From a virus: a stretch of DNA of 50,174 bases. Positions within the stretch are counted from its first letter, which is position 1, and each line of letters opens with the position of its first letter. The notes under the pieces are model-generated. The model saw only the letters and a list, made by a program, of their open reading frames with translations. It was not told the DNA's origin and ran no database searches. The translations under genes were made by a program, and so were the position numbers. Shown here one piece after another: positions 1 to 9,696 of the stretch. The DNA is taken from positions 64,001 through 114,174 of the IMG/VR virus record IMGVR_UViG_3300032288_002343, one strand, 5' to 3'.

Positions 1-3000
1 ATCTTCTCATACTTAACAGCTTTGTAGCCATTGTCACGAGTAGTTACAACCTCAGGTATTACTTTCTCTACCTCCTGAGCAATAACTCCTATGTCATGAC
101 CTTCATTCTCATGTATTCCTTCCATAGGAATCCAATCAAACTCATAACCGCCAAGCTTAGAAACTTTGTCTATAGCATTATCAATCTTAGTCTTATTAGC
201 CTTTAATCTTTCGTCAGAGCTATAATAGGCAACAACGTCATTAGTTGCTCGAATCAATCCTACAGTAGTAGGAGTAGATGTTCCAACACCTAATGCACCA
301 TTTACATACAGGGTGGTACCATCAAATGTACAGTTAGCCTCAGCATTAATAGTAGTTGAATTTACAGAAGTAATCACTCTATTATCTGCAGGGTTAGTGT
401 ATGATGTAATACCTGCACTTGCACCCTGTGCTCCTGTTGGACCAGTAGCACCCTGAGCACCCTGTGCTCCATTTGCACCTGCTGCTCCCTGTGCACCTTG
501 TGCTCCCTGTGATCCATTTCTACCAGACGTACCTGATGTACCGCTCGTACCACTTGGACCAGTAGCTCCTTGGGCACCTGTCGCACCTTGTGCACCCGTC
601 GCACCTTGAGCTCCCGTAGGACCAGGACCTCCTGCTGCTCCTTGTGCACCCGTAGCTCCCTGAGCACCTGTTGGACCAACTACTGTTGCGCCACTAGTTC
701 CAGATGTACCACTTGGACCTGTTGCCCCTTGAGCACCAGTAGGACCAGGGCCTCCCGTTGCACCCTGAGCACCCGTAGCTCCTTGTGCTCCTGTTGGGCC
801 AGGACCTCCAGTAGCTCCTTGAGCTCCTGTTGCTCCTTGTGCACCAGTGGGACCAGTCACAGTTGCTCCAGAAGTACCAGATGTACCACTAGGACCAGTT
901 GCACCTTGTGCTCCCGTTGGTCCAAGTGGACCTGTTGCTCCTTGTGCACCTGTTGGACCTGCTGGTCCTGTTGCACCCTGAGCTCCAGTGGGTCCTGTAA
1001 CCGTAGCCCCACTTGTTCCAGATGTACCAGCAGCACCCTGTGCCCCTTGCGCTCCCGTAGGACCAGTAGGACCAGTTGCGCCTTGTGCGCCCTGAGCTCC
1101 TTGAGATCCATTTCTTCCTGATGTACCAGATGTTCCAGATGTACCAGATGAACCACTAGCACCCTGAGCACCCGTTGCACCCTGAGCCCCAGTAGGGCCT
1201 GTTGGACCAACTGCACCCTGAGCTCCAGTAGCACCTTGTGCACCAGTTGGACCAACTACTGTAGCACCTGACGTACCTGATGTACCACTACTTCCACTAG
1301 CACCTGTAGGACCAGTGGCCCCTTGTGCTCCAGTAGGACCTGTAGCACCCTGTGCTCCTTGTGCACCTGTGGGTCCTGTTATAGTAGCACCTGATGTACC
1401 TGATGTGCCAGAACTACCTGAAGCACCTTGCGCTCCTGTAGGACCTGTTGCACCCTGTGCACCCTGAGCACCCGTAGGACCTGTAATGGTTGCACCACTT
1501 GTACCTGAAGTACCAGAACTACCACTTGCTCCTTGTGCACCTGTAGCACCTTGAGCTCCTGTTGCACCTTGTGCCCCTTGAGCACCTTGCGATCCATTTC
1601 TACCAGACGTACCACTTGTTCCTGACGTTCCAGAAGATCCACTAGCACCCTGCGCACCAGTGGCTCCTTGTGCTCCAGTCGCACCCTGAGCACCAGTTGG
1701 ACCTGTTATTGTAGCTCCACTTGTTCCACTTGTTCCAGAAGTTCCTGCAGCACCCTGAGCACCTGTTGGTCCTGTTGCACCTTGAGCACCCTGGGCTCCT
1801 GTTGGTCCTGTAATAGTTGCACCTGATGTACCAGACGTGCCAGAAGAACCGCTTGCTCCCTGAGCTCCCGTTGGACCAGTGGCTCCCTGAGCTCCTTGAG
1901 CTCCTGTAGGACCAGTTATAGTTGCACCACTTGTACCACTAGTTCCACTAGAACCAGATGCTCCTTGGGCACCTTGAGCTCCTGTTGGACCTGTGATTGT
2001 GGCTCCTGATGTTCCACTTGTTCCTGAACTTCCTGCTGCTCCTTGAGCACCAGTAGCACCCTGAGCGCCAGTAGCTCCTTGAGGACCAGTTGGACCTGTT
2101 ATACTAACGCCAGATGTTCCAGCTGTACCTGATGTTCCAGAAGAACCACTTGCACCTTGGGCTCCAGTAGCCCCTTGTGCTCCTTGAGCGCCCTGTGCAC
2201 CAGTAGGTCCAGTAATACTTACACCAGATGTACCAGAGGTACCAGTTGTGCCAGACGTTCCAGATGATCCAGAAGCACCTTGAGCACCTGTAGCTCCCTG
2301 TGCACCTTGAGGACCTGTAGGACCAGTGATACTAACACCTGATGTACCAGCAGTACCTGATGTACCACTAGATCCAGATGCTCCTTGAGCTCCCTGAGCA
2401 CCCACCGCACCTTGAGCACCTTGAGGTCCTGTAATACTAACACCAGAAGTACCAGCAGTTCCAGAGGTACCTGAAGTACCAGAAGAACCTGCTGCTCCTT
2501 GTGCACCAACAGCGCCTTGAGCCCCCTGAGCACCTTGTGCTCCAGTGATACTCACACCACTAGTTCCAGCTGTACCACTGGTACCGCTGGTTCCACTAGA
2601 TCCTGAAGCGCCCTGTGCACCTTGTGCACCATTTATTCCTGAAGTACCAGAAGAACCAGAGGTTCCACTCGTTGCACTTGTTCCTGAACTACCACTTGCT
2701 CCTTGAGCTCCCTGTGCTCCATTTATTCCAGATGTTCCAGAGGAACCGCTGGTACCAGAAGTACCAGAGCTTCCACTAGCACCTTGTGCCCCTTGTGCAC
2801 CCTGTGCACCTGTTATACTAACGCCAGACGTACCAGCAGTACCACTAGTGCCACTGGAGCCAGCAGCTCCTTGTGCTCCTTGAGCACCGTTCACTCCAGA
2901 CGTTCCAGATGTACCACTTGTAGCACTAGTACCAGAAGTACCAGAACTACCGCTTGCACCCTGTGCTCCTTGTGCCCCATTTACCCCACTACTACCACTT

Positions 3001-3476
3001 GTACCTGATGATCCACTAGTTCCACTTGTAGCACTTGTGCCACTAGTTCCAGAAGAACCACTAGCTCCCTGAGCTCCTTGTGCACCAGCTGTACCGCTAG
3101 TACCAGAAGTGCCAGAAGAACCAGATGAACCGCTTGATCCTGAAGTACCACTAGATCCTGACGTACCTGTAGTACCACTAGATCCACTAGTCCCAGAAGT
3201 ACCACTAGAACCACTGGTACCAGCAGTACCTGCTGTTCCAGAGGAACCATCTTCACCAGGCATTCCTGCTAACTGGACTGTCCAACTAGTATATGTACCG
3301 CTTCCTACAGAAACGAATGGTTTAACGGTGAGAGCACCGTTACCACTATTGTAGGAAACCACCTGACCAATAATATAATTATTAGCATCATGGGTTAGTT
3401 GAACAAAGTCACCTATTACAAAGGATAGCCCAGTGTCGGTTGTTATAGAGAGATTGGGATAATTAGGAAAGGGCAT
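1..3476 (-). CDS. Giant collagen-like tail fibre with C-terminal S74-type chaperone domain (3' end outside window)
   Basis: Start chosen at MPFPNYPNL, the first Met after the preceding stop. The frame stays open for 1,158 codons and leaves the window before a stop. Residues 1-75 form a small beta-rich head ending in [14 protein letters not shown], a type common at the base of phage collagen-like fibres. Residues about 76-1020 are Gly-X-Y triplets (GAQ, GPT, GTS, GSS). After residue about 1030 comes a fibre-tip segment, then YYSSDERLK at about 1083 and [16 protein letters not shown]. These match the Peptidase_S74 intramolecular chaperone, which trimerises a fibre and cuts itself off with a Ser/Lys dyad; the Ser in SSDERLK is the expected nucleophile. 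Role inferred: receptor-binding or side fibre. It is the third gene after the 9621-9650 promoter. The missing end prevents judging whether the S74 domain is complete. Confidence 0.88.
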   Translation of the reverse strand, partial: MPFPNYPNLSITTDTGLSFVIGDFVQLTHDANNYIIGQVVSYNSGNGALTVKPFVSVGSGTYTSWTVQLAGMPGEDGSSGTAGTAGTSGSSGTSGTSGSSGTTGTSGSSGTSGSSGSSGSSGTSGTSGTAGAQGAQGASGSSGTSGTSATSGTSGSSGTSGSSGVNGAQGAQGASGSSGTSGTSATSGTSGTSGVNGAQGAQGAAGSSGTSGTAGTSGVSITGAQGAQGAQGASGSSGTSGTSGSSGTSGINGAQGAQGASGSSGTSATSGTSGSSGTSGINGAQGAQGASGSSGTSGTSGTAGTSGVSITGAQGAQGAQGAVGAQGAAGSSGTSGTSGTAGTSGVSITGPQGAQGAVGAQGAQGASGSSGTSGTAGTSGVSITGPTGPQGAQGATGAQGASGSSGTSGTTGTSGTSGVSITGPTGAQGAQGAQGATGAQGASGSSGTSGTAGTSGVSITGPTGPQGATGAQGATGAQGAAGSSGTSGTSGATITGPTGAQGAQGASGSSGTSGTSGATITGPTGAQGAQGATGPTGAQGASGSSGTSGTSGATITGPTGAQGAQGATGPTGAQGAAGTSGTSGTSGATITGPTGAQGATGAQGATGAQGASGSSGTSGTSGTSGRNGSQGAQGAQGATGAQGATGAQGASGSSGTSGTSGATITGPTGAQGAQGATGPTGAQGASGSSGTSGTSGATITGPTGAQGAQGATGPTGAQGATGPTGASGSSGTSGTSGATVVGPTGAQGATGAQGAVGPTGPTGAQGATGAQGASGSSGTSGTSGTSGRNGSQGAQGAQGATGPTGPTGAQGAQGAAGTSGTSGATVTGPTGAQGATGPAGPTGAQGATGPLGPTGAQGATGPSGTSGTSGATVTGPTGAQGATGAQGATGGPGPTGAQGATGAQGATGGPGPTGAQGATGPSGTSGTSGATVVGPTGAQGATGAQGAAGGPGPTGAQGATGAQGATGAQGATGPSGTSGTSGTSGRNGSQGAQGAQGAAGANGAQGAQGATGPTGAQGASAGITSYTNPADNRVITSVNSTTINAEANCTFDGTTLYVNGALGVGTSTPTTVGLIRATNDVVAYYSSDERLKANKTKIDNAIDKVSKLGGYEFDWIPMEGIHENEGHDIGVIAQEVEKVIPEVVTTRDNGYKAVKYEK
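420..3252 (-). repeat. Gly-X-Y (collagen-like) repeat tract with regular G-x4-G breaks
   Basis: This part of the fibre gene encodes Gly at every third position, arranged in cassettes of roughly 35-45 residues. A cassette is built from GAQGAQGA or GPTGAQ blocks followed by [10 protein letters not shown]. Cassettes are separated by SGVSITG (promoter-distal to start: nearest the N-terminus), SGATITG (middle) or SGATVTG/SGATVVG (C-terminal), each of which breaks the triplet register. RNGSQGAQ also recurs. The separators change along the tract, as expected from local duplication. Confidence 0.88.
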
Positions 3477-3502
3477 TGTATATTATTTATTTAATTTATA
3501 GA

Positions 3503-6500
3503 TTATGCCTCAGCCAAAGGCAAATTTATTGAGTTAGAAGAACTTCCTGTAAAGTCAGGGCTTGTTCCACTTGTACCTGCTGTACCGCTGGTTCCACTTG
3601 TGCCACTAGTCCCACTTGTACCTGATGTACCGCTGGTTCCTGTAGTACCACTTGTGCCAGATGTGCCAGCAGTTCCTGATGTACCAGAAGTACCGCTAGT
3701 GCCTGTTGTACCAGAAGTTCCAGATGATCCAGACGTTCCTGATGTTCCAGTTGTACCACTAGTTCCTGAAGAACCTGACGTTCCGCTAGTACCTGTAGTT
3801 CCAGAAGTTCCTGAAGTACCGCTGCTTCCACTAGTTCCTGATGTACCTGAGGTACCAGAAGTTCCAGTTGTTCCAGATGTTCCTGACGTACCTGTAGTTC
3901 CAGAAGTACCTGAAGAGCCAGATGTACCTGTTGTACCAGAAGTGCCTGACGTTCCTGTAGTTCCTGATGTGCCAGAGGTTCCAGAAGTACCTGACGTACC
4001 ACTGCTTCCGCTAGTACCAGTAGTACCACTTGTTCCAGCCGTACCACTTGTTCCGCTAGTACCTGATGTGCCTGTTGTACCAGATGTACCGCTAGTACCA
4101 GATGTTCCAGTAGTGCCAGATGTGCCACTTGTACCAGTAGTTCCTGAGCTTCCAGAAGTACCAGAAGTTCCTGTGGTTCCAGAAGTTCCACTAGTTCCTG
4201 TGGTACCAGAGGTTCCAGAAGAACCGCTTGTTCCAGAAGTACCTGTAGTTCCACTGGTTCCAGATGTACCTGCAGTACCGCTAGTTCCAGATGTGCCACT
4301 CGTTCCTGTAGTTCCAGACGTTCCAGAGGAACCACTTGTACCTGTAGTACCACTTGTACCACTGGTGCCTGTAGTTCCGCTAGTTCCACTGCTTCCTGAG
4401 GAGCCTGATGTGCCACTAGTGCCAGCTGTTCCGCTTGTGCCTGAAGTACCAGTTGTCCCTGACGTACCTGAAGTACCAGTTGTTCCACTAGTTCCGCTGC
4501 TTCCACTTGTTCCACTAGTACCTGTAGTGCCAGATGTTCCACTAGAACCTGAAGTTCCACTAGTTCCTGCCGTACCACTTGTACCAGAAGTACCTGTTGT
4601 TCCACTTGTTCCGCTAGTTCCAGCTGTACCTGACGTACCACTAGTACCTGATGTACCCGTTGTGCCACTAGTACCAGACGTTCCAGAAGAACCTGATGTA
4701 CCAGATGTACCGCTTGTACCATCAATTCCTGATGTACCTGAAGTGCCAGCAGTTCCAGAAGTTCCAGATGTTCCACTTGTACCACTCGTACCTGAAGTAC
4801 CTGATGTACCTGTGGTTCCAGATGTTCCACTAGATCCACTTGTTCCAGATGTACCAGTTGTACCAGACGTTCCACTTGTACCTGTGGTGCCAGATGTACC
4901 TGAGCTTCCACTTGTACCAGAGGTTCCTGTTGTGCCAGAAGTACCACTCGTACCACTAGACCCACTCGTTCCTGTTGTACCAGATGTTCCAGAGGAACCT
5001 GCAGTTCCACTTGTTCCAGAAGTTCCAGTAGTTCCAGACGTACCAGAGGTTCCTGATGTTCCTGTTGTACCTGAGCTTCCGCTAGTTCCACTTGTACCTG
5101 AAGTTCCTGCAGTACCTGATGTTCCAGACGTACCGCTAGTTCCACTAGTACCATCTATTCCTGAAGTTCCACTGGTACCAGCTGTTCCAGCTGTACCACT
5201 TGAACCACTTGTTCCTGAAGTACCACTTGTACCTGTTGTCCCTGATGTGCCACTAGTTCCTGCAGTGCCAGAAGTACCTGTTGTGCCTGATGTACCAGAA
5301 GTTCCAGAGCTACCACTTGTTCCAGAGGTTCCAGAACATATACCGTTATTAGAAAGACTATAATTTCCACTAGCCACCTGAACACTGCCTCCTATTGCAC
5401 AGAAGGTTTGAGAACCATCTGTAAGAGGACCCATGCTCACTATAGCTCCTGTACAATCAAGATAGTCATAGTAAAGATCTCCACCTCCAGAAACATACGT
5501 AATTGTATAATTTATACAGCTTTGACCGCTTGTTCCTGAAGTTCCACTAGTTCCATCTACTCCAGAAGTACCACTTGTACCAGAAGAGCCAGATGTACCA
5601 GAAGTACCTGATGTACCAGAAGTACCAGTAGTTCCACTTGTGCCAGAACTACCACTTGTTCCAGAGGTACCTGTTGTTCCAGAAGTACCTGAACTTCCAC
5701 TAGTACCTGATGTTCCAGATGTTCCACTTGATCCTGAACTTCCACTCGTACCTGAACTACCTGAGCAAACTCCATTATATGTTAATGTACCAGTATCATA
5801 TACTACTGAGCCAGCAATTGCACAGAATGTTACACTTCCAATATCTTTTGAGGTACTTTCAGAAGTACCGTTACAAGCTGTATAACTATAATTACCACCT
5901 GCGCCAGTTAATGTATAACTAGCACAAGTAAGTCCATCAACTCCACTTGTTCCAGAAGTACCAGATGTACCTGATGTTCCACTTGTCCCTGTAGTACCAG
6001 AGCTTCCGCTTGTACCACTTGTTCCACTTGTTCCATCTATTCCTGAAGTGCCACTTGTACCGCTGGTACCAGTTGTTCCACTTGTACCACTAGTGCCAGT
6101 TGTCCCTGATGTACCAGAAGAACCACTTGTTCCACTTGTACCTGTTGTTCCAGATGTTCCAGATGTTCCAGATGTTCCTGAAGAACCACTTGTTCCAGAG
6201 GTCCCTGATGTTCCAGTTGTACCTGATGTACCTGATGTACCTGATGTACCACTTGTTCCTGAAGTGCCTGAAGTTCCATCAATTCCACTAGATCCGCTAG
6301 TACCAGATGTCCCACTTGTACCAGAAGTTCCACTTGTGCCTGACGTACCATCAATACCACTCGTACCAGATGTACCAGATGTGCCTGATGTACCATCTAT
6401 TCCAGACGTTCCACTTGTACCAGAGGTACCAGTAGATCCACTTGTTCCTGAAGTTCCACTAGTTCCAGTAGTTCCTGAACTACCGCTAGTGCCTGAGGTT

Positions 6501-9211
6501 CCAGATGTACCTGATGATCCTGAAGTACCATCAATACCAGAGGTACCACTAGTTCCAGAAGTCCCACTCGTACCTGATGTTCCAGAGGAACCTGAAGTTC
6601 CGTCTATACCAGATGTGCCTGAACTACCTGATGTACCAGCTGTACCTGAAGTTCCGTCCACACCTGAAGTACCACTTGTACCTGATGTACCCGTTGTACC
6701 AGATGTACCAGAGGTTCCATCTACACCACTAGTTCCAGACGTACCTGCTGTTCCGCTTGTACCAGATGTACCATCTATACCGCTAGTTCCAGAAGTACCA
6801 CTAGTTCCAGAGCTACCAGCTGTTCCACTGGTACCACTAGTACCTGTTGTACCTGAAGTACCAGAAGTACCTGAGGTTCCATCTATACCACTACTACCTG
6901 AAGTACCGCTTGTTCCAGAGGTACCCGTTGTACCACTTGTACCAGAGGTACCGTCAATACCACTAGTGCCTGATGTGCCACTAGAGCCTGATGTTCCTGC
7001 AGAGCCAGAAGTTCCGCTGGTGCCATCAATTCCACTAGTACCACTAGTACCACTCGTTCCAGTAGTGCCGCTTGTTCCAGAGGTTCCATCAATTCCAGAA
7101 GTACCAGATGTGCCTGAAGTTCCAGATGTGCCACTTGTACCGTCTACACCTGAAGTTCCAGATGTACCGTCAATACCTGAAGTACCACTTGTACCGCTGC
7201 TGCCACTAGTGCCGCTGGTACCACTAGTACCATCAACACCTGAGCTTCCAGAAGTACCACTTGTTCCACTTGTTCCACTAGAACCTGAAGTACCATCTAT
7301 ACCACTAGTTCCAGAAGTTCCAGAAGAACCGCTAGAGCCAGAAGTTCCTGATGTGCCAGATGTTCCATCAATACCTGATGTACCATCGATACCACTTGTA
7401 CCTGAAGTTCCAGCTGTTCCACTAGTGCCAGAAGTACCATCAATACCTGAAGTTCCAGATGTTCCAGATGTACCTGCAGTTCCTGAGGTTCCATCTACAC
7501 CTGAAGTGCCACTTGTACCAGAAGTTCCATCTACACCTGATGTTCCAGAAGTGCCATCAATACCTGATGACCCTGATGTTCCTGATGTTCCTGATGTGCC
7601 CGTTGTACCTGAGGTACCACTGGTTCCATCAATTCCTGATGTTCCAGAACTACCTGATGTACCACTCGTGCCATCTATTCCTGAAGAACCAGATGTTCCT
7701 GATGTACCGTCAACTCCAGAAGTACCACTTGTGCCACTAACACCAGATGTACCTGAAGTTCCACTTGTTCCATCAATACCACTTGTTCCTGAAGTTCCGT
7801 CTATTCCTGAGCTACCTGAAGTGCCACTAGTACCATCTATGCCAGATGTTCCAGAGGTTCCAGTTGTTCCACTAGTACCGCTAGATCCACTCACACCACT
7901 AGTGCCACTCGTACCACTAGTTCCGTCTACACCACTTGTACCATCTATTCCACTGGTTCCTGATGTTCCAGAAGTTCCGTCAATACCACTTGTTCCACTA
8001 GTTCCATCGATACCAGATGTACCAGATGTGCCAGAGATTCCAGAGGTTCCTGACGTACCAGATGTACCATCAATTCCTGAAGTTCCGTCTATACCTGATG
8101 TTCCTGACGTACCAGATGTTCCTGATACACCACTAGTACCATCTATTCCAGATGTACCACTAGATCCAGAAACTCCACTTGTTCCACTTGTACCGCTTGT
8201 TCCATCTATACCAGATGTTCCATCAATACCACTAGTACCTGAAGTTCCACTCGTACCATCCACTCCACTTGTTCCAGATGTTCCATCCACACCTGATGTT
8301 CCACTGGTTCCTGCTGTACCAGAAACACCAGAGGTTCCGCTTGTACCATTAATACCAGAAGTACCAGAAGTACCGTCAACACCAGATGTTCCATTGATAC
8401 CAGATGTTCCTGAAGTACCATTCACTCCACTAGTTCCTGAACTACCACTTGTACCAGCAGTACCAGAAACTCCACTAGTACCACTCGTTCCGTCTATTCC
8501 ACTAGTACCAGAGGTGCCATCAATTCCAGATGTACCTGCTACACCAGATGTACCAGATGTTCCATTAACTCCACTTGTTCCACTACTACCAGATGTTCCA
8601 CTACTTCCAGAAATGCCAGAAGATCCAGAAGAACCAGATGTTCCGCTAGATCCATTTGAACCACTTGTTCCAGATGAACCATTTGTTCCTGATGTTCCAG
8701 AAGAACCAGACACACCACTTGTTCCTGAAGCACCAGCAGCTCCTTGAGCTCCTTGAGATCCTTGTGCACCTTGTGCTCCAACAGAACCCTGAGCACCTTG
8801 AGCACCTTGAGCTCCAGTTACACCACTTGTTCCAGATACACCACTGGTCCCTGAAGTACCACTAGTTCCTGAACTTCCAGCAGAACCACTACCTCCTCCA
8901 GAAGGACCTTGTGGGCCTTGAGGACCCTGCGCTCCTTGTGCTCCGTTTACACCTGAGGTTCCAGAAGTACCAGACAATCCTGCACTTGAAAACAGATCAT
9001 CTAATTTCTGTATGACAACTTGAAGATTGTCATTAGTGTTGATTCCTGAATATATTAAATTAGGTCCTTCATAGAAAACACAGGTTGCATTTAATATGAC
9101 AGGACATGGGTTTGCCACGCAGTTAGCCACGCTACTTTTAGAAGCTGGTGGACAGGGTTTAGCTGATGACCCTGATTTACCATATTGCGAATTGGAAGGT
9201 AGTACGTTCAT
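3503..9211 (-). CDS. Giant Gly-Thr-Ser collagen-like virion fibre (1,902 aa)
   Basis: Residues 1-80 are a Cys-containing head with the docking motif YEGPNLIYSGINTND followed by an amphipathic stretch. Residues about 80-1885 are Gly-X-Y repeats, dominated by GTSGTSG with [12 protein letters not shown] and GVD triplets. Only the first part uses GAQGAQGPQ like the neighbouring fibre. Two globular inserts interrupt the repeat, at about residues 1092-1150 and 1230-1292, each with the pattern Cys-x2-Tyr, Tyr-x-(Asp/Ala)-Cys-x-Gly, Phe-Cys-Ala-Ile. The C-terminus is SPDFTG followed by a short Ser/Asn-rich tail, with no receptor-binding domain I recognise. Asp-containing triplets are frequent in the N-terminal half and rare in the last third. 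Inferred role: a very long head- or tail-attached fibre. It starts 8 nt after the stop of the 131-residue adaptor gene, in the same transcript. Confidence 0.85.
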   Translation of the reverse strand: MNVLPSNSQYGKSGSSAKPCPPASKSSVANCVANPCPVILNATCVFYEGPNLIYSGINTNDNLQVVIQKLDDLFSSAGLSGTSGTSGVNGAQGAQGPQGPQGPSGGGSGSAGSSGTSGTSGTSGVSGTSGVTGAQGAQGAQGSVGAQGAQGSQGAQGAAGASGTSGVSGSSGTSGTNGSSGTSGSNGSSGTSGSSGSSGISGSSGTSGSSGTSGVNGTSGTSGVAGTSGIDGTSGTSGIDGTSGTSGVSGTAGTSGSSGTSGVNGTSGTSGINGTSGVDGTSGTSGINGTSGTSGVSGTAGTSGTSGVDGTSGTSGVDGTSGTSGTSGIDGTSGIDGTSGTSGTSGVSGSSGTSGIDGTSGVSGTSGTSGTSGIDGTSGIDGTSGTSGTSGISGTSGTSGIDGTSGTSGIDGTSGTSGTSGIDGTSGVDGTSGTSGTSGVSGSSGTSGTTGTSGTSGIDGTSGTSGSSGIDGTSGTSGIDGTSGTSGTSGVSGTSGTSGVDGTSGTSGSSGIDGTSGTSGSSGTSGIDGTSGTSGTTGTSGTSGTSGSSGIDGTSGTSGVDGTSGTSGTSGVDGTSGTAGTSGTSGTSGIDGTSGTSGTAGTSGTSGIDGTSGIDGTSGTSGTSGSSGSSGTSGTSGIDGTSGSSGTSGTSGTSGSSGVDGTSGTSGTSGSSGTSGTSGIDGTSGTSGVDGTSGTSGTSGTSGTSGIDGTSGTSGTTGTSGTSGTSGIDGTSGTSGSAGTSGSSGTSGTSGIDGTSGTSGTTGTSGTSGTSGSSGIDGTSGTSGTSGTTGTSGTSGTAGSSGTSGTSGTSGIDGTSGTSGTAGTSGTSGVDGTSGTSGTTGTSGTSGTSGVDGTSGTAGTSGSSGTSGIDGTSGSSGTSGTSGTSGTSGTSGIDGTSGSSGTSGTSGTSGSSGTTGTSGTSGTSGSTGTSGTSGTSGIDGTSGTSGTSGTSGIDGTSGTSGTSGTSGTSGTSGSSGIDGTSGTSGTSGTSGTSGTSGTTGTSGTSGTSGSSGTSGTSGTSGTTGTSGTSGSSGTSGTTGTSGTSGTTGTSGTSGTSGIDGTSGTSGTSGSSGTTGTSGTSGTSGTSGTSGVDGLTCASYTLTGAGGNYSYTACNGTSESTSKDIGSVTFCAIAGSVVYDTGTLTYNGVCSGSSGTSGSSGSSGTSGTSGTSGSSGTSGTTGTSGTSGSSGTSGTTGTSGTSGTSGTSGSSGTSGTSGVDGTSGTSGTSGQSCINYTITYVSGGGDLYYDYLDCTGAIVSMGPLTDGSQTFCAIGGSVQVASGNYSLSNNGICSGTSGTSGSSGTSGTSGTTGTSGTAGTSGTSGTTGTSGTSGTSGSSGTAGTAGTSGTSGIDGTSGTSGTSGTSGTAGTSGTSGTSGSSGTTGTSGTSGTSGTTGTSGTSGTAGSSGTSGTTGTSGSSGTSGTSGTTGTSGTSGSSGTSGTTGTSGTSGTTGTSGTSGSSGTSGTTGTSGTSGTSGTSGTSGTSGTAGTSGTSGIDGTSGTSGTSGSSGTSGTSGTTGTSGTSGTSGTAGTSGTSGTTGTSGTSGTAGTSGTSGSSGTSGTTGTSGTSGSSGTSGTTGTSGTSGTTGTSGTSGTAGTSGTSGSSGSSGTSGTTGTSGTSGTTGTSGSSGTSGTTGTSGTSGTSGTAGTSGTSGTTGTSGTSGSSGTSGTTGTSGTSGTTGTSGTSGSSGTTGTSGTSGTTGTSGTSGTSGTTGTSGTSGTSGTAGTSGTTGTSGSSGTSGTSGTSGTSGTTGTSGTSGTTGTSGSSGTSGTTGTSGTSGTTGTSGTSGTSGTSGSSGTSGTSGTTGTSGTSGSSGTSGTTGTSGTSGSSGTSGTTGTSGTSGTSGTAGTSGTSGTTGTSGTSGTSGTSGTSGTSGTAGTSGTSPDFTGSSSNSINLPLAEA
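3560..8970 (-). repeat. GTSGTSG-coding repeat tract with shuffled synonymous codons
   Basis: About 5.4 kb of near-monotonous Gly-Thr-Ser triplets, broken by two inserts at 5337-5524 and 5764-5934. All four Gly codons, all four Thr codons and several Ser codons (AGT, AGC, TCA, TCT) are mixed, so identical peptides have different DNA. Long exact DNA repeats are therefore uncommon although the protein is extremely repetitive. The reverse strand is open over long distances as a by-product. Confidence 0.85.
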
Positions 9212-9219
9212 GTCTTAAA

Positions 9220-9615
9220 TTAATGTACGATTTTTAATATATCTCCTGTGCGGTATACTTGGCCTAACTGAAGACCACCCAAAATAGCAGCATTATTATC
9301 TGCAAACTCAGGTGCTCCTGCATATCCAACAGAAAGAACAATCTTCCAGTCTAAAGCACCTGTACCTGTAGTTTGAGCATAGTATAGATTCTCAGATCCA
9401 GAAGTTCTTACATAAAGTTGTCCTAAATAAATAGCCCCTGCTGTAGGAGCATTAGTTCCTGTAACAGGAACAAGATTGTCATTTATCTTACCAAGTGCAA
9501 CCTCTACAGAATCAAGAGGGTTGACGTCAATATTGGTCAGATATTCTCCATTATAGAGGATGCAGAGAGCATTCTCGTAATAAGGACAGGTTGGGCAAAT
9601 TGCAGCAGTACGCAT
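9220..9615 (-). CDS. Short fibre/adaptor protein with docking motif (131 aa)
   Basis: Residues 1-45 contain CPTC, then YNGEYLTNIDVNPLD and an amphipathic helix-like segment, the same docking module as in three other fibre proteins of this window. Residues about 55-95 (AGAIYLGQLYVRTSG, ALDWKIV) and the C-terminal GGLQLGQVYRTGD resemble the short beta-rich tips seen at the ends of many phage fibres. The protein thus looks like a minimal fibre: docking head plus a tip with no shaft. It is the first gene after a well-formed promoter and directly precedes the 1,902-residue fibre, to which it may bind or which may use the same virion site. The start is only five bases past the -7 box, so the transcript may have almost no leader. 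Confidence 0.7.
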   Translation of the reverse strand: MRTAAICPTCPYYENALCILYNGEYLTNIDVNPLDSVEVALGKINDNLVPVTGTNAPTAGAIYLGQLYVRTSGSENLYYAQTTGTGALDWKIVLSVGYAGAPEFADNNAAILGGLQLGQVYRTGDILKIVH

Positions 9616-9620
9616 ATTAG

Positions 9621-9650
9621 CAAAATTATTTGTTATTAATGAATTTTCAA
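9621..9650 (-). promoter_or_regulatory. Bacteroidetes-type promoter for the fibre genes
   Basis: On the minus strand, TTG (9650-9648) and TAATTTTG (9628-9621) are separated by 19 nt, matching the Bacteroidetes sigma-A pattern TTG-N19-21-TAnnTTTG exactly. It sits in the 81-nt gap between the 1,559-residue gene and the 131-residue gene. The expected transcription start falls at about the ATG (9615), implying a leaderless or near-leaderless mRNA. It lacks the TAACTAACT element found at the two other promoters; a TATAGCTATA palindrome lies further upstream (about 9678-9687). Confidence 0.65.
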
Positions 9651-9696
9651 TGAGTTACAAACAGATAAACGACATAATATAGCTATAGATAGGATG

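Noticed and set aside
374-3256. Minus-strand frames rich in Leu/Val/Gln (for example [13 protein letters not shown])
   Set aside because: Frame-shifted readings of the collagen-like fibre gene, which is open in one frame over the whole region.
3600-8747. Long plus-strand frames reading [11 protein letters not shown] (587 and 899 residues)
   Set aside because: They are exact antisense shadows of the Gly-Thr-Ser repeat: its codon set contains no triplets that give stops in that frame. There is no start context or independent composition.
420-8970. CRISPR array or simple DNA tandem repeat
   Set aside because: Periodicity is at the protein level (Gly-X-Y); no constant repeat with unique spacers of fixed length.
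6000-9000. GIDGTSG as Bacteroidetes O-glycosylation sites
   Set aside because: The known motif is Asp-(Ser/Thr)-hydrophobic; here Asp is followed by Gly, so it does not match.
9678-9687. TATAGCTATA palindrome as the counterpart of the TAACTAACT element
   Set aside because: At the equivalent distance from TTG the third promoter matches the 15-bp element at only a few positions.
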